Positions 23,894-33,959 of a DNA stretch of 64,000 nt are shown here, in pieces. A model generated the notes under the pieces. It had not been told where the DNA came from. It searched no databases and saw only the letters and a program-made list of their open reading frames with translations. Each line of letters begins with the position of its first letter. Within the stretch, counting starts at the first letter, position 1. The stretch is from Synergistaceae bacterium (GTDB lineage Bacteria; Synergistota; Synergistia; Synergistales; Synergistaceae). A program made the translations under genes and the position numbers. Where the stretch lies: positions 62,001-126,000 of the forward strand of contig JAUNJZ010000002.1 in the NCBI GenBank assembly GCA_030533085.1. Direction: 5' to 3'.

Positions 23894-25189
23894 TTACAGC
23901 TTCAGCAGTCCGCCGTTTTTACCGCCGCGGCGCTTGAGGATGCCTTCGTAATGACGCATGAGAAGCTGTCCCTCAATCTGATGTACTGTGTCGAGCGCTA
24001 CGCCGACGACGATTATTACCGCCGTTCCGCCGAAGTAGAATGTATTGATGTTCATCAGCCCCGTCATAAGGGTCGGAACTATCGCTATTACCGCAAGCGC
24101 TATGGAGCCGCCGAGCGTTATGCGCCCCATTACTTTCTCAATGTAGTCGGTGGTGGGTTTGCCGGGGCGTATGCCGAGGATGAACCCGCCGTTTTTCTTC
24201 ATGTTGCTCGATATTTCCTCAGGCTTGAATACGACGGCCGTGTAGAAATAGGAGAAGAAGATTATCAGGAGGATGTAGAGCAGCATGTAGACAGGGCTGC
24301 TCGGCCTCATCGCCGACTGTATCATTCTCGCTATGCTGTGCTGGAAGAGTCCCGCTATCGTGTAGGGGAAGAGGAGCACGGAGGAGGCGAAGATTATCGG
24401 TATGACGCCAGCCGTGTTGACGCGCAGCGGTATGAAGCTGCTCTGGCCGCCGTACATTTTGTTGCCGACCATGCGCTTCGCGTACTGTACGGGAAGACGG
24501 CGCTGTCCCTCCTGGAGCATTACGCAGCCCGCGATCACGGCAAGCATTATGACGATCGCGATCAGCAGCACCAGTATGTTCATCTCACCGAGGCGCACAA
24601 GGGAGAATGTGCGGATGATGGCTTCCGGTATTCTTACTACGATACCGGCGAAGATGAGCAGGGATATCCCGTTGCCTATTCCGTGGTCGGACATTATCTC
24701 TCCCAGCCACATGACGGCTACCGCCCCTGTGGTGAGGGTGAGCGAGACGAGGATGACGTCAAAGATGCTTCCCGAATATATTCCGAGCCCTCTGAGCCAT
24801 CCGGTCATGCCGACGGCCTGTATGAACGCGAAGATTATCGTTCCGTAGCGAGTCCACTGAACGATTTTTTTGCGTCCCTCTTCGCCCTCTTTCTGCATCT
24901 TCTCAATGCTCGGCACTACAACCGCGAGCAGCTGCATGACGATGCTTGAGTTGATGTAGGGGGTGACGCCCAGCGCGAAAATGCTGAAGCGGCTGAGGGC
25001 CCCTCCAGCAAAGAGATCAAGGAACCCCAGAAGGGAACCCTGATCAAAAAGTCTTCCGAGTGCCGCCGCGTCCACTCCGGGAGTGGGCACGTGAGCGCCC
25101 AGCCGGTATATGAAGAGCGCTGCAAGTGTAAAAAGTATACGGCGCTTCAGATCTGGCAGCCTGAATGTATCCCGGAAGGAATCCAGCAT
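23894..25189 (-). CDS. secY: Protein translocase subunit SecY
   Basis: 431-residue SecY, the channel of the general secretion pathway, with ten predicted membrane segments. Family landmarks: RILFTLAALFIYRLGAHVPTPGVD at the first segment, LGVTPYINSSIVMQLL in the second, and the cytoplasmic loop ending ...RGGKNG at the C-terminus. Standard position between rplO and adk in the spc operon; only one base separates it from rplO's stop region. Confidence 0.97.
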   Translation of the reverse strand: MLDSFRDTFRLPDLKRRILFTLAALFIYRLGAHVPTPGVDAAALGRLFDQGSLLGFLDLFAGGALSRFSIFALGVTPYINSSIVMQLLAVVVPSIEKMQKEGEEGRKKIVQWTRYGTIIFAFIQAVGMTGWLRGLGIYSGSIFDVILVSLTLTTGAVAVMWLGEIMSDHGIGNGISLLIFAGIVVRIPEAIIRTFSLVRLGEMNILVLLIAIVIMLAVIAGCVMLQEGQRRLPVQYAKRMVGNKMYGGQSSFIPLRVNTAGVIPIIFASSVLLFPYTIAGLFQHSIARMIQSAMRPSSPVYMLLYILLIIFFSYFYTAVVFKPEEISSNMKKNGGFILGIRPGKPTTDYIEKVMGRITLGGSIALAVIAIVPTLMTGLMNINTFYFGGTAVIIVVGVALDTVHQIEGQLLMRHYEGILKRRGGKNGGLLKL

Positions 25190-25190
25190 T

Positions 25191-25637
25191 TTATATCACC
25201 TCAGCCTTGCCGCCGGCCGCTTCGATTTTCTTCGCCGCCGATGAGCTGTAGGCGTTGGCTTTTACGTTGAGGCTTTTCGTAAGCTCTCCAACTCCGAGTA
25301 TTTTTACCGGGTTCGCCGCGTCGTCGATAAGGCGAAGCTCGCTCAGCTCTTTCGCCGTGACTTCGGCTCCGGCCTCAAAGCGCTCCTCAAGGTCTGCTAT
25401 GTTCACGATCTCGTATTTGACGGCAAAGCGGAAGTTGCTGAATCCGCGTTTGGGGATACGGCGCGCGAGCGGCATCTGGCCGCCTTCAAAGTTGGCCTTG
25501 ATGTCGGGGCTTTTTCTGGCTTTCTGTCCCTTGTGCCCTTTGCCGGCTGTTTTGCCTTTTCCGCTGCCCAGTCCCTGGCCGAGACGTTTTTTCTTCCTGC
25601 GTGATCCCGGTACGGGGCTCAGTTCATGAAGTTCCAT
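25191..25637 (-). CDS. rplO: 50S ribosomal protein L15
   Basis: 148-residue L15 of the 50S central protuberance region. The Gly/Lys-rich N-terminus ([19 protein letters not shown]) and the [17 protein letters not shown] motif are diagnostic. The true start is ATG 25637, preceded by AGGAGG; an open frame extends 58 codons further upstream but that part overlaps rpmD out of frame and is not coding. Confidence 0.97.
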   Translation of the reverse strand: MELHELSPVPGSRRKKKRLGQGLGSGKGKTAGKGHKGQKARKSPDIKANFEGGQMPLARRIPKRGFSNFRFAVKYEIVNIADLEERFEAGAEVTAKELSELRLIDDAANPVKILGVGELTKSLNVKANAYSSSAAKKIEAAGGKAEVI

Positions 25638-25648
25638 GGCAGTACCTC

Positions 25649-25831
25649 CTATTCCTCTACCGACCAATCCAGCAGATGGGGGATTTTTTCCACCATTCCG
25701 CGGATCTGCGGGGTGTCCTCGTGGTATACGGTCTCGTTGAGCCTGTGAAGTCCGAGAGCTTTGATTATTCTCTCCTGACGCGGAGGACGGCCTATTGTGC
25801 TTCTCTTCCATGTAATACGAAGTTTAGCCAT
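25649..25831 (-). CDS. rpmD: 50S ribosomal protein L30
   Basis: 60-residue bacterial L30 with the short form's single ferredoxin-like fold: [25 protein letters not shown] is the family core. Lies between rpsE and rplO, spaced by 14 and 11 bases, as in most spc operons. Non-essential in some species, but intact here. Confidence 0.96.
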   Translation of the reverse strand: MAKLRITWKRSTIGRPPRQERIIKALGLHRLNETVYHEDTPQIRGMVEKIPHLLDWSVEE

Positions 25832-25845
25832 AGCGAATGTACCTC

Positions 25846-26364
25846 CTAGGCTTCCCTGCGCTCTTTGCCGCGCAGACGGTATATTTCTTCCGGCGTGCGG
25901 AGGCGCTTTACCGCGTCCATCGTCGCGTAAGCTATGTTGATGGGGTTGGAGGTTCTTCCCGTGACCTTCGCGATAACGTCTTTGATTCCGCCAAGCTCCA
26001 TGATCGGGCGCACGGAGGAGCCTGCGAGAACGCCGGTTCCGGGGGCCGCCGGACGCATGAGCACTTCCGCCGCGCCGAATTTGCCGATGATGGGGTGCGG
26101 AAGGGTGTGTCCGGTTTTTTTAAGGTCGATCATGTTTTTCTTCGCATGTTCGATGCCTTTCTTCATGGCCACGGAAATTTCTTTCGCTTTGCCCATGCCG
26201 AGGCCGACCTGGCTTACGCCGTCGCCGACCGCGACGAGTACGCTGAAGCGGAAACGCTTGCCGCCTTTGACAACTTTGCTGACGCGGTTGATTGAAACGA
26301 TGCGTTCTGAAAGTTCAAGGCCTCTGCTGCTATAGGATTTTGTATTCTGTGTCTCTTTCGCCAC
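25846..26364 (-). CDS. rpsE: 30S ribosomal protein S5
   Basis: 172-residue S5, located at the mRNA entry side and important for decoding fidelity. The double-stranded RNA-binding-like N-terminal part (RIVSINRVSKVVKGGKRF) and the C-terminal ribosomal fold (GTGVLAGSSVRPIMELGGI, then KVTGRTSNPINIAYAT) are complete. The VVKGGKRF loop, where spectinomycin-resistance changes occur in other species, has the standard sequence. Confidence 0.97.
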   Translation of the reverse strand: MAKETQNTKSYSSRGLELSERIVSINRVSKVVKGGKRFRFSVLVAVGDGVSQVGLGMGKAKEISVAMKKGIEHAKKNMIDLKKTGHTLPHPIIGKFGAAEVLMRPAAPGTGVLAGSSVRPIMELGGIKDVIAKVTGRTSNPINIAYATMDAVKRLRTPEEIYRLRGKERREA

Positions 26365-26380
26365 TTTATTGCGCCTCCTT

Positions 26381-26746
26381 TTAGAACTTCAGACCGGCTT
26401 CGCGGGCTGCTTCGGCAAGGGCTTTAATTCTGCCGTGGTAAACATGGCCGCCTCTGTCGAATACAACTTCGGTGATTCCGTTCGCAAGAGCGCGTTCGGC
26501 TATGAGTTTTCCTACAGCCTTTGCCGCTTCCTGATTTCCGGTGCCCTTTACGTCGTCGAATTTGTCCTGTACTGTCGATGCCGATACAAGGGTATGTCCC
26601 TTTTCGTCGTCTATGACCTGAGCGCTGATGTGCTTCAGGCTTCCGAATACTGCAAGACGGGGGCGCTCGCCGGTGCCGGAGAGATGCTTCCTGAGGCGAC
26701 GGTGGCGAAGCTCCCGCATTTCGTTGCGACTGCGATTATTTATCAA
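26381..26746 (-). CDS. rplR: 50S ribosomal protein L18
   Basis: 121-residue L18, one of the 5S rRNA-binding proteins. Diagnostic parts: [28 protein letters not shown]-like [17 protein letters not shown], and the C-terminal [26 protein letters not shown]. Order rplF-rplR-rpsE is standard. The start is preceded by a good purine-rich site. Confidence 0.97.
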   Translation of the reverse strand: MINNRSRNEMRELRHRRLRKHLSGTGERPRLAVFGSLKHISAQVIDDEKGHTLVSASTVQDKFDDVKGTGNQEAAKAVGKLIAERALANGITEVVFDRGGHVYHGRIKALAEAAREAGLKF

Positions 26747-26762
26747 CGTCCTTCACCTCGCC

Positions 26763-27305
26763 TTACTTCTTGGCGCCGGCCTTACCGGCCTTGCGGATTA
26801 CATATTCGCCGGCATATCTGATTCCCTTGCCCTTGTAGGGTTCGGGCGGACGATATCCGCGAACGTTCGACGCGACCTGGCCGACAAGCTGCTTGTCGAT
26901 GCCGCGTATGACTATTTTGATCGGGCTTTCGCAGGCGAATTCTATGCCCGCGGGGGGCACGACTTCGACGGGGTGCGAGAAGCCGAGGCTGAGCATCAGA
27001 TTTTTGCCCTGCATCTGCGCGCGGTAGCCGACGCCGACTATCTCAAGAACCTTCTGAAAGCCGTCTGTTACGCCGACTATCATGTTGTTGATGAGGGCGC
27101 GGGTCATGCCGTGAGCTGCGCGGACTTCTTTCTCGTCGTTCGCGCGGGCCACTTTCAGGCTTCCATCTTCGATCGCGACTGAGATGTTCGGCATTACGTC
27201 CATTTCAAGGGAGCCTTTCGCCCCTTTGACTGTGACGTGCTGGCCGTCGATCTTTACCTCTACGCCTTTGGGAAGCGCTATCGCTTTGCGTCCTATTCTT
27301 GACAT
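26763..27305 (-). CDS. rplF: 50S ribosomal protein L6
   Basis: 180-residue L6, beside the factor-binding site of the 50S subunit. It shows two repeated domains; the C-terminal motif EPYKGKGIRYAGEYVIRKAGKAGAKK is canonical. Spacing is 15 bases from rpsH and 16 to rplR. Standard length and composition. Confidence 0.97.
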   Translation of the reverse strand: MSRIGRKAIALPKGVEVKIDGQHVTVKGAKGSLEMDVMPNISVAIEDGSLKVARANDEKEVRAAHGMTRALINNMIVGVTDGFQKVLEIVGVGYRAQMQGKNLMLSLGFSHPVEVVPPAGIEFACESPIKIVIRGIDKQLVGQVASNVRGYRPPEPYKGKGIRYAGEYVIRKAGKAGAKK

Positions 27306-27320
27306 TTCTACGCGCCTCCG

Positions 27321-27725
27321 TTACCAGACGTAGCAGATGACTTCGCCGCCGAGTCCGAGCTTGCGGGCTGAGGCGTCTGTCATAAGTCCGGCCGATGTTG
27401 AGATAAGCGCTATCCCCAGACCGCCCATGACTTTGGGAAGTTCATCCTTGCCGACATAGATGCGGCGTCCGGGTTTGCTTATCCTGCGAAGTCCCTGAAT
27501 GACCCTTTCCTTCTGGGGACCGTAGTTCATGGTCAGCCTGAGGATGGGCATGGGCTGCTTCGCGTCGGTTACTGTCTTATAGTTGCGGATATAACCTTCC
27601 TCTTTGAGTATGCGCGCCATTTCAAGGCGCATCTTTGAAAGAGGCATGTCTACCATTTCATGATAAACCACATTCGCATTTCTGATGCGTGTGAGCATAT
27701 CCGCGACAGGATCGGTAATATGCAT
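27321..27725 (-). CDS. rpsH: 30S ribosomal protein S8
   Basis: 134-residue S8, a primary 16S rRNA binder. [19 protein letters not shown] at the N-terminus and the C-terminal [26 protein letters not shown] are canonical. In E. coli S8 represses the spc operon through a site at rplE; the equivalent could not be judged by eye here. Confidence 0.97.
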   Translation of the reverse strand: MHITDPVADMLTRIRNANVVYHEMVDMPLSKMRLEMARILKEEGYIRNYKTVTDAKQPMPILRLTMNYGPQKERVIQGLRRISKPGRRIYVGKDELPKVMGGLGIALISTSAGLMTDASARKLGLGGEVICYVW

Positions 27726-27755
27726 TAAAGGATCCTCCCTTCTACGCCCACGTGC

Positions 27756-27941
27756 CTACCAGCTCGACTTGACGACGCCAGGGATTTTTCCCTCGCGCGC
27801 AAGCTTGCGGAAACAGCAGCGGCACATATTGAATTTGCGCATATATCCGTGGGGGCGTCCACAGATTGGGCAACGATTATATTTTCTCACTTTGAACTTA
27901 GGCTCCTGAGCGGCCTTGTTCACCATACTTTTACGGGCCAT
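27756..27941 (-). CDS. rpsN: 30S ribosomal protein S14, zinc-binding type Z
   Basis: 61-residue type-Z S14 with the four-Cys zinc site in [20 protein letters not shown]. The short form marks the C+ lineage, in agreement with zinc forms of S4, L36 and L24 nearby. Lies between rplE and rpsH in the spc operon. Confidence 0.97.
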   Translation of the reverse strand: MARKSMVNKAAQEPKFKVRKYNRCPICGRPHGYMRKFNMCRCCFRKLAREGKIPGVVKSSW

Positions 27942-27959
27942 TTGCTTCTCCTTCCTACC

Positions 27960-28502
27960 TTAACGGGCGAAGGGCATGCCCAGCTCTTTCAAGAGCGCCT
28001 GGGCTTCCTCATCCGTCTTTGCGGTGGTGACGAATGTGATGTTCATGCCGCGCTGACGGATAACCTTATCGTAGTCTATCTCAGGGAAGAGAAGCTGCTC
28101 TTTGAGTCCGAGGTTGAAGTTTCCTCTGCCGTCGAAGCCTCTCGCCGAAATTCCCTGGAAGTCCTTGATACGGGGAAGCGCGACGCTTAAAAGACGATCT
28201 ACGAATTCCCACATTCTGTCGCTTCTCAGCGTTACCGCGCACGCTACCGGCATTCCTTCGCGTACCTTGAAGCCCGCTATGGATTTCTTCGCGCGCTTCA
28301 TTACCGGCTTTTGCCCTGAAATAATGGTAAGCTCGCTGATGGCGGCGTCCATGTATTTCTGGTCAAGCTTCGCTTCGTTTACGCCGATGTTGATTACAAC
28401 CTTAACAAGGCGCGGGATTTCCATGACGTTCTTGTACTGAAACTGTTCGTTCAGACGGGGAAGGACTTCCTCGGTGTATTTTGTTAAAAGACGCGGAGTC
28501 AT
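27960..28502 (-). CDS. rplE: 50S ribosomal protein L5
   Basis: 180-residue L5, which binds 5S rRNA and contacts the P-site tRNA. Family segments: [34 protein letters not shown], and the C-terminal [17 protein letters not shown]. Spacing of 15 bases from rplX. Nothing unusual. Confidence 0.97.
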   Translation of the reverse strand: MTPRLLTKYTEEVLPRLNEQFQYKNVMEIPRLVKVVINIGVNEAKLDQKYMDAAISELTIISGQKPVMKRAKKSIAGFKVREGMPVACAVTLRSDRMWEFVDRLLSVALPRIKDFQGISARGFDGRGNFNLGLKEQLLFPEIDYDKVIRQRGMNITFVTTAKTDEEAQALLKELGMPFAR

Positions 28503-28517
28503 TTATGTCCCTCCTCC

Positions 28518-28844
28518 TTATGCCTTATCAATGATTTCGCCGCACTGCTTGCAGATACGGACTTTTTTGCCGTCGTCAAGGAAGGCGCGTCCGACGCGGG
28601 TAGCTTTGCCGCACTTGGGGCAGACGAGCATTACCTTGGACGCTGAGAGAGCCGCTTCTTTCTTGACGAGTCCGCCGCGGGGATCCTTCTGCGTGGGACG
28701 CACGCTCTTGGTCACCATGTTGACGTTTTCGACGACAACTGTGTCCTTCTGTACGTCTCTTTTGAGGATTTTTCCCTCTTTACCGGCGTCTTTGCCGGAG
28801 ATCACGCGCACGCGGTCTCCCTTTTTGATTCTCATTTTAGACAT
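28518..28844 (-). CDS. rplX: 50S ribosomal protein L24
   Basis: 108-residue L24, an assembly initiator with an N-terminal KOW motif (KKGDRVRVISGKDAGKEGKI). A four-Cys pair (CPKCGKATRVG, then CKQCGE) in the C-terminal half forms a zinc site, found in several anaerobes. Follows rplN by 13 bases. Confidence 0.97.
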   Translation of the reverse strand: MSKMRIKKGDRVRVISGKDAGKEGKILKRDVQKDTVVVENVNMVTKSVRPTQKDPRGGLVKKEAALSASKVMLVCPKCGKATRVGRAFLDDGKKVRICKQCGEIIDKA

Positions 28845-28857
28845 GGCCGCTTACCCC

Positions 28858-29226
28858 CTACACAACTTCAGGCGCGAGAGAGACTATTCTCATGTACTTT
28901 TTCTCTCTCAGTTCCCTTGCTACAGGCCCAAAAATACGGGTTCCTCTGGGGTCGCCATTGTTGTCGATGACAACGGCCGCGTTGTCGTCGAAGCGGACGT
29001 AGGAGCCGTCTTTGCGGCGGATCTCTTTCTTCGTCCTGACGATGACGGCCTTTACGACGTCGCCCTTTTTGATGTTGGCGTTCGGCGCCGCTTCGCGAAC
29101 CGCGCCGACGATGACATCCCCGACAGTTCCGACCTTACGGAAGCTGCCGCCCTTTACCTGAACGCAGAGGATTTTCCTTGCGCCCGAATTGTCCGCTACG
29201 TTAAGAACTGTACGCAGCTGAATCAT
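28858..29226 (-). CDS. rplN: 50S ribosomal protein L14
   Basis: 122-residue L14, located at the subunit interface (bridge B8). [19 protein letters not shown] and the C-terminal [16 protein letters not shown] are canonical. The start is ATG 29226 with GGAGG upstream, inside the last codons of rpsQ's reading region; a longer open frame to 29253 adds nine non-conserved codons and is rejected. Confidence 0.97.
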   Translation of the reverse strand: MIQLRTVLNVADNSGARKILCVQVKGGSFRKVGTVGDVIVGAVREAAPNANIKKGDVVKAVIVRTKKEIRRKDGSYVRFDDNAAVVIDNNGDPRGTRIFGPVARELREKKYMRIVSLAPEVV

Positions 29227-29227
29227 A

Positions 29228-29521
29228 CTATTCGGCCTCCTCTTCAGCGGCAACGCCGAGGACGGGCGCTCTCTCGACTATCTGGACTACTTCCCAGCGC
29301 TTTCTTGCGCTCAGCGGACGAGTCTCGCCTATCATTACTGTGTCGCCGATGCGGCAGTCGTTGGCCTCGTCATGGGCCATAAACTTCTTTGAACGGAGAA
29401 CAGGCTTGCCGTAGAGAGAGTGCTTTGCCATACGGTCTACGCGCACGACGATGGTCTTTTCCATTTTGTCGCTGACCACTGTTCCGGTACGGAATTTACG
29501 ATGTGCTGTACGTTCTTCCAT
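29228..29521 (-). CDS. rpsQ: 30S ribosomal protein S17
   Basis: 97-residue S17, an OB-fold 16S rRNA binder. [33 protein letters not shown] and [20 protein letters not shown] are diagnostic. The C-terminus is slightly extended and acidic. It follows rpmC by six bases and ends one base before the rplN start. Confidence 0.97.
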   Translation of the reverse strand: MEERTAHRKFRTGTVVSDKMEKTIVVRVDRMAKHSLYGKPVLRSKKFMAHDEANDCRIGDTVMIGETRPLSARKRWEVVQIVERAPVLGVAAEEEAE

Positions 29522-29527
29522 CGCCGG

Positions 29528-29743
29528 TTACCTCCTTGCTCCTGAATGATCTATGCCCATCTCTTTTTCAGTGATTACCGTAAGGATACGGGCAATGGTC
29601 TTTTTTACGTCTTTGATGCGTCCCGAGTTGCTCAACTGTCCAATAGCATTCTGGAAACGGAGGTTGAACAGCTCTTCCTTATACTGCTTGTGCTTGTCTT
29701 TCAGCTCTGATACGCTGAGATCTCGAAGTTCCCTGGGATCCAT
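29528..29743 (-). CDS. rpmC: 50S ribosomal protein L29
   Basis: 71-residue L29, a helical hairpin at the exit tunnel where SRP and trigger factor dock. The core LKDKHKQYKEELFNLRFQNAIGQL is diagnostic. Separated from rplP by two bases and from rpsQ by six. Confidence 0.96.
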   Translation of the reverse strand: MDPRELRDLSVSELKDKHKQYKEELFNLRFQNAIGQLSNSGRIKDVKKTIARILTVITEKEMGIDHSGARR

Positions 29744-29745
29744 AA

Positions 29746-30165
29746 CTATTCACCTGCTCCCTCTCGGGTTAACATTTTGACCTTGATGGGCAGCTTGAAT
29801 GACGCCGTGCGGAACGCCTGTTCGGCGACTTCACGCGGCACGCCGGCTATTTCAAACATTACGCGGCCGCGCTTTACCGCCGCGGTCCAGTATTCAACGT
29901 TTCCCTTACCTTTACCCATACGGGTTTCAAGCGGCTTCTCCGTGACGGGGCGATCCGGGAATATCCTTATCCAGATTTTTCCGCCCTTTTTCATTTTACG
30001 GCTGATGGCGACGCGAACCGCTTCAATCTGACGCGCGGTGATCCAGCCGTTCTCGCAGGCCTGAAGGCCGAATTCGCCGAAGTCCACCTCGGTCGCTCCT
30101 TTGCTGTAGCCGCGGAGCGCCGTAAGATGAGGCTTGCGGTATTTTACTCTTTTTGGAGAAAGCAT
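29746..30165 (-). CDS. rplP: 50S ribosomal protein L16
   Basis: 139-residue L16, near the A site and important for aminoacyl-tRNA placement. [14 protein letters not shown], the [15 protein letters not shown] segment and the [23 protein letters not shown] loop are canonical; the Arg of the loop hydroxylated in some bacteria is present. Confidence 0.97.
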   Translation of the reverse strand: MLSPKRVKYRKPHLTALRGYSKGATEVDFGEFGLQACENGWITARQIEAVRVAISRKMKKGGKIWIRIFPDRPVTEKPLETRMGKGKGNVEYWTAAVKRGRVMFEIAGVPREVAEQAFRTASFKLPIKVKMLTREGAGE

Positions 30166-30171
30166 TGGATC

Positions 30172-30843
30172 TTACCTCCTCTCCTTAGCCGTAGGCTCAA
30201 CATCAATGGGCTTGCGTTCCATTACCTCGCCTTTGTATATCCACACTTTGATGCCGATAACGCCGTAGATGGTGCGGGCTTCTGCGAAGCCGTAGTCGAT
30301 GTCGGCTCTCAGCGTGGAAAGGGGAAGCTGTCCCTCCAGATACCATTCCGTGCGGGCGATTTCAGCGCCGCCAAGACGGCCGCCGCACTGTATCTTTATG
30401 CCCTTCGCTCCTGATTTCATCGCGCGGAATATTGACTGTTTCATCGCGCGGCGGAAGCTGATTCTGCGCTCCAGCGAAGAGGCGACGCCTTCGGCCACTA
30501 CCTGCGCCTCTACGTCGGGATTCTTCATCTCCTGGATATTTATCATGACCCGGTTGCCGGTCATGGCCTGGAGTTCCTCACGAACCGCCTGTATTTCTGC
30601 GCCCTGCTTGCCAATTACGACACCAGGCCGGGCGGTCCAAACTGTGAAACGCATGACGTCTCCGATACGCTCAATTTCCACACGGCTGACGCCGGCCTGC
30701 GCCCAGCGCTTCTTTATCCACTCTCTGAGCTCGAGGTCTTTGTGGAGATACTGCGCGTATTTCTTTCCGTCAGCGTACCAGCGGGATTCCCAATCGTAGA
30801 TTACGCCAAGCCTGTATCCTACCGGGTGAACTTTCTGACCCAC
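30172..30843 (-). CDS. rpsC: 30S ribosomal protein S3
   Basis: 223-residue S3 at the mRNA entry channel. An N-terminal KH type 2 domain with [18 protein letters not shown] and a C-terminal domain with [22 protein letters not shown] are complete. Starts 14 bases after rplV and ends six bases before rplP. Confidence 0.97.
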   Translation of the reverse strand: MGQKVHPVGYRLGVIYDWESRWYADGKKYAQYLHKDLELREWIKKRWAQAGVSRVEIERIGDVMRFTVWTARPGVVIGKQGAEIQAVREELQAMTGNRVMINIQEMKNPDVEAQVVAEGVASSLERRISFRRAMKQSIFRAMKSGAKGIKIQCGGRLGGAEIARTEWYLEGQLPLSTLRADIDYGFAEARTIYGVIGIKVWIYKGEVMERKPIDVEPTAKERR

Positions 30844-30857
30844 TTCTTCACCCCTCC

Positions 30858-31193
30858 TTACTTCTCACACACGACCATTGTTATATGGCACGTGTGATGT
30901 CTGAAAGCATGAGCGCGCCCCATCGATACCGGGCGGAAACGCTTCATGTACGATCCCTGATCCGCTGTGGCTGTCTTGACGATAAGTTTGTCCATGTCAA
31001 GGCCGTGGTTGTGCTCGGCGTTCGCTACCGCGCTTTTGAGCACCTTTTCGGCATACCTGGCGGGCTTGTTGGGAGTATATTTGAGTATCATCAACGCTTC
31101 GGAGGCGTTTTTGCCTCTGACCAGCGCGAGGACTCTACGCACTTTGTTCGCCGAAACGCGCAGGCTTTTTGCAGATGCTTTAACTTCAGTCAT
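30858..31193 (-). CDS. rplV: 50S ribosomal protein L22
   Basis: 111-residue L22, whose beta-hairpin lines the exit tunnel. [19 protein letters not shown] and the C-terminal [21 protein letters not shown]-type hairpin are diagnostic. The hairpin tip where macrolide-resistance insertions occur looks standard. Follows rpsS by 12 bases. Confidence 0.97.
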   Translation of the reverse strand: MTEVKASAKSLRVSANKVRRVLALVRGKNASEALMILKYTPNKPARYAEKVLKSAVANAEHNHGLDMDKLIVKTATADQGSYMKRFRPVSMGRAHAFRHHTCHITMVVCEK

Positions 31194-31205
31194 ACCTGTG
31201 CCCTC

Positions 31206-31490
31206 CTACCTCTTCACTTTTGTGGAGCGTTCCTGTCCGGCATGTCCGCCGAACTTACGGGTAGGAGCAAACTCGCCGAGCTTATGTCCTATCATGTTGT
31301 CGCTGATGTAAACGGGGACATGGATACGGCCGTTGTGTACGGCTATCGTATGACCGACCATTTCAGGCGTAATGGAGCAGGCGCGCGACCAGCTCCTGAT
31401 TACGGTCTTCTTGCCCGAGTCGTTCATGTCCTCTACCCTGCGGAGAAGCTTCGCGTCTACGTAGGGTCCTTTTTTTAGTGAACGAGCCAT
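31206..31490 (-). CDS. rpsS: 30S ribosomal protein S19
   Basis: 94-residue S19 of the 30S head. [45 protein letters not shown] and [17 protein letters not shown] are canonical. Standard place between rplB and rplV. Confidence 0.97.
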   Translation of the reverse strand: MARSLKKGPYVDAKLLRRVEDMNDSGKKTVIRSWSRACSITPEMVGHTIAVHNGRIHVPVYISDNMIGHKLGEFAPTRKFGGHAGQERSTKVKR

Positions 31491-31517
31491 ATAATATTTC
31501 CCTCCTACAGATCCGGG

Positions 31518-32342
31518 TTACTTCTTGCGGCGGCGGACGATGAACTTATCCGACGGCTTACGCTTGCGTGTACGGTAACCCTTAGCCGGAGTACCCCACG
31601 GCGAGACCGGATGCTTGTGCGACTTGCTCTTGCCTTCGCCTCCGCCCATCGGGTGGTCGACTGGGTTCTGAATCATACCGCGAATATGCGGACGAATACC
31701 GAGCCAGCGCGTTCTTCCCGCTTTGCCGGAAACCACGTTTTCATGCTCTTCGTTGCCGACCTGGCCGACCGTCGCCATGCACTCGAGGAGCACGAGGCGA
31801 AGTTCGCCGGAGGGCATACGCACGAAAGCGTATTTTCCCTCTTTAGCCATCAGCTGCGCCGACGCTCCGGCCGAACGGACCATTACGCCGCCGCGTCCCG
31901 GCTCCAGCTCAACGTTGTGAATGACGGTACCGACGGGAATGTCCTTCAGTTTAAGGGCGTTTCCGGGACGGATGTCAGAGCCTTCTCCCGCGACTATCGT
32001 ATCGCCGACGTTAAGCCCGATCGGAGCAAGTATGTATCTCTTTTCCCCGTCTTTATAGGAGATAAGGGCGATACGCGCCGAACGGTTGGGATCGTACTCG
32101 ATGGCCGCAACTGTGCCGGGGACTCCAAGCTTGTTGCGCTTGAAATCGATGATGCGATATTTGATTCTTCCGCGTCCGCCGCGGTGGCGCATTGTAACGC
32201 GGCCGTTATTGTTGCGTCCCGCTGACTGCGAAAGTGATACGACCAGACTGCGCTCAGGCTTCGCCTTTGTGATTTCCGAAAAATCGGGCGTCGCCATCTG
32301 ACGGCGGCTGGGCGTTGTGGGACGATATTTCCTGATTCCCAT
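31518..32342 (-). CDS. rplB: 50S ribosomal protein L2
   Basis: 274-residue L2, needed for peptidyl-transferase function and subunit joining. The central [23 protein letters not shown]-like region, [20 protein letters not shown], and the C-terminal [23 protein letters not shown] with the conserved His residues are present. Normal length. Confidence 0.97.
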   Translation of the reverse strand: MGIRKYRPTTPSRRQMATPDFSEITKAKPERSLVVSLSQSAGRNNNGRVTMRHRGGRGRIKYRIIDFKRNKLGVPGTVAAIEYDPNRSARIALISYKDGEKRYILAPIGLNVGDTIVAGEGSDIRPGNALKLKDIPVGTVIHNVELEPGRGGVMVRSAGASAQLMAKEGKYAFVRMPSGELRLVLLECMATVGQVGNEEHENVVSGKAGRTRWLGIRPHIRGMIQNPVDHPMGGGEGKSKSHKHPVSPWGTPAKGYRTRKRKPSDKFIVRRRKK

Positions 32343-32363
32343 TTAGATGCTTCCCCTTTCTGC

Positions 32364-32660
32364 CTAGGCGCTTGCGCCCTCGAAGAATGCGATTTTTTCG
32401 CCCTTTGCGAGAGTTACGACCGCTTTCTTCCAGGAGCGTGAACGACCCAAAAAGGCGCCCATCCGCTTCGGTTTGGAACGGACCTGGATCGTATTGACCT
32501 TTACAACCTTGACCTTGAATACCTCTTCGACGGCCTTGCGTATCTCGATTTTGTTGGCCTTCGGCAGGACTTCAAAGGTGTACTGTCCAAGTTCCATCTG
32601 ACGGCTTGTCTTCTCCGTTATGACGGGCCGGACTATTATATCATAAGCGAGCGCGTTCAT
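32364..32660 (-). CDS. rplW: 50S ribosomal protein L23
   Basis: 98-residue L23, the main docking site of trigger factor and SRP at the exit. DIIVRPVITEKTSRQMEL and YTFEVLPKANKIEIRKAVEEVF are diagnostic. Its ATG overlaps the rplD stop (TAATG). Confidence 0.97.
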   Translation of the reverse strand: MNALAYDIIVRPVITEKTSRQMELGQYTFEVLPKANKIEIRKAVEEVFKVKVVKVNTIQVRSKPKRMGAFLGRSRSWKKAVVTLAKGEKIAFFEGASA

Positions 32661-33283
32661 TAGCCAAATACCTCCTCGAGCTTTTTAACCGCTTCAGGAG
32701 TCGCGATCAGCTGGTCATGGTTCAGAAGGTCGTAAACATTCACGCTGTCAACGTGCTGGACGTCGGCGCCGGGAATGTTCGCCGCGGATTTCACGACGGC
32801 CATATTAGTCTCGTGAAGCACGAGAAGCGGTTTCTTGCCGCTCTGTACCGCGGAGAGGAATTCGATCATGCCCTTTGTCTTCGGAGCTTCAAGGCCGAAG
32901 CTGTCGATGACGAGCATTCTCTCCTCCTGAACTTTAAGCGTAAGCGCGCTGCGGAGCGCAATGCGGCGAACCTTCTTGTTCACCTTCTGGTGATAGTCGC
33001 GCGGGTGCGGACCATGCGCCACTCCGCCGCCGACCCACACCGGCGAGCGTGAGCTTCCGGCGCGCGCGCGTCCCGTGTGCTTCTGTCTCCAGGGCTTCTT
33101 ACCGCCGCCGCGGACATCTCCGCGGTCTTTTGTGTTGTGCGTGCCAACACGGCAGTTCGCCAGATGCGCGACCACTACCTGATGCATGGCCGGCACATGG
33201 ATTGGGGCTCCGAAGACGGCATCGGAGAGCGTTACTTCGCCGATAACCTCGCCCTTGAAATTAACTTCTTTTACTACAGGCAT
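32660..33283 (-). CDS. rplD: 50S ribosomal protein L4
   Basis: 207-residue L4. The tunnel loop with GGGKKPWRQKHTGRARAGSSRSP is conserved, and the globular part NPLNHDQL-like VYDLLNHDQLIATPEAV ends the protein. In E. coli L4 attenuates the S10 operon; no equivalent leader was recognised here since the transcript probably starts far upstream. Confidence 0.97.
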   Translation of the reverse strand: MPVVKEVNFKGEVIGEVTLSDAVFGAPIHVPAMHQVVVAHLANCRVGTHNTKDRGDVRGGGKKPWRQKHTGRARAGSSRSPVWVGGGVAHGPHPRDYHQKVNKKVRRIALRSALTLKVQEERMLVIDSFGLEAPKTKGMIEFLSAVQSGKKPLLVLHETNMAVVKSAANIPGADVQHVDSVNVYDLLNHDQLIATPEAVKKLEEVFG

Positions 33284-33299
33284 CGTCTTCCGCCTCCTA

Positions 33300-33926
33300 C
33301 TACGCTGTCTTGCGGATCATTACAAGGCCGTCGCGCGCGCCGGGAACGGGACCTTCGATGAGGATAAGGTTGTTCTCTTCGTCAATCGAAAAAACCCTGA
33401 GGTTTTTCGTCGTGACTCGCTCGCTGCCCATGTGACCCGCCATTCTCCGGCCCTTCATTACGCGGCCGGGGAAGCTGCTGCATCCGATTGATCCGGGATG
33501 ACGGTGCGTTACCGAATGTCCGTGGCTCGCCGGCGTGCCGCCGAAGCCGTGGCGCTTCATTACGCCCGCTGTCCCCTTACCTTTGCTGACTCCTGTCACG
33601 TCAACAACTTCGCCATTCTGGAACAGAGAAACGGTGATCTCCTGTCCCACCTGGTAGTCCGCCGTGTTATCCACGCGGAACTCCCTCAGCCAGCGCCTGG
33701 GCGCAACATTCTGTTTCTCGAAGTAGCCCTTCATCGGCTTTGTAACCTTGACCGGCTTCACATCTCCGAGTCCCAGCTGCACCGCGCTGTAACTGTTCTT
33801 TTCAGGTGTCCGGATTTCAACGATCGTGCAAGGGCCTGCCTCAATAACTGTCACAGGCACCGCCTTACCGTTTTCGTCGAAGACCTGGGTCATCCCTACC
33901 TTGCGGCCCAGAATCCCCATACTCAT
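33300..33926 (-). CDS. rplC: 50S ribosomal protein L3
   Basis: 208-residue L3, early assembly protein reaching the peptidyl-transferase centre. GILGRKVGMTQVFDENG, VDVTGVSKGKGTAGVMKRHGF and TKNLRVFSIDEENNLILIEG are canonical; the Gln of the HGHSVTHRHPGSIG loop region methylated in some bacteria is replaced by standard family variation. Start ATG 33926 with AAGGAG ten bases upstream. Confidence 0.97.
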   Translation of the reverse strand: MSMGILGRKVGMTQVFDENGKAVPVTVIEAGPCTIVEIRTPEKNSYSAVQLGLGDVKPVKVTKPMKGYFEKQNVAPRRWLREFRVDNTADYQVGQEITVSLFQNGEVVDVTGVSKGKGTAGVMKRHGFGGTPASHGHSVTHRHPGSIGCSSFPGRVMKGRRMAGHMGSERVTTKNLRVFSIDEENNLILIEGPVPGARDGLVMIRKTA

Positions 33927-33959
33927 TAACGTTTCACTCCTTTTTCAGATTAAGACCGG

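Noticed and set aside
23234-24949. 571-codon plus-strand frame opposite adk and secY
   Set aside because: Antisense of adk and secY, with unnatural Tyr/His/Arg-rich composition.
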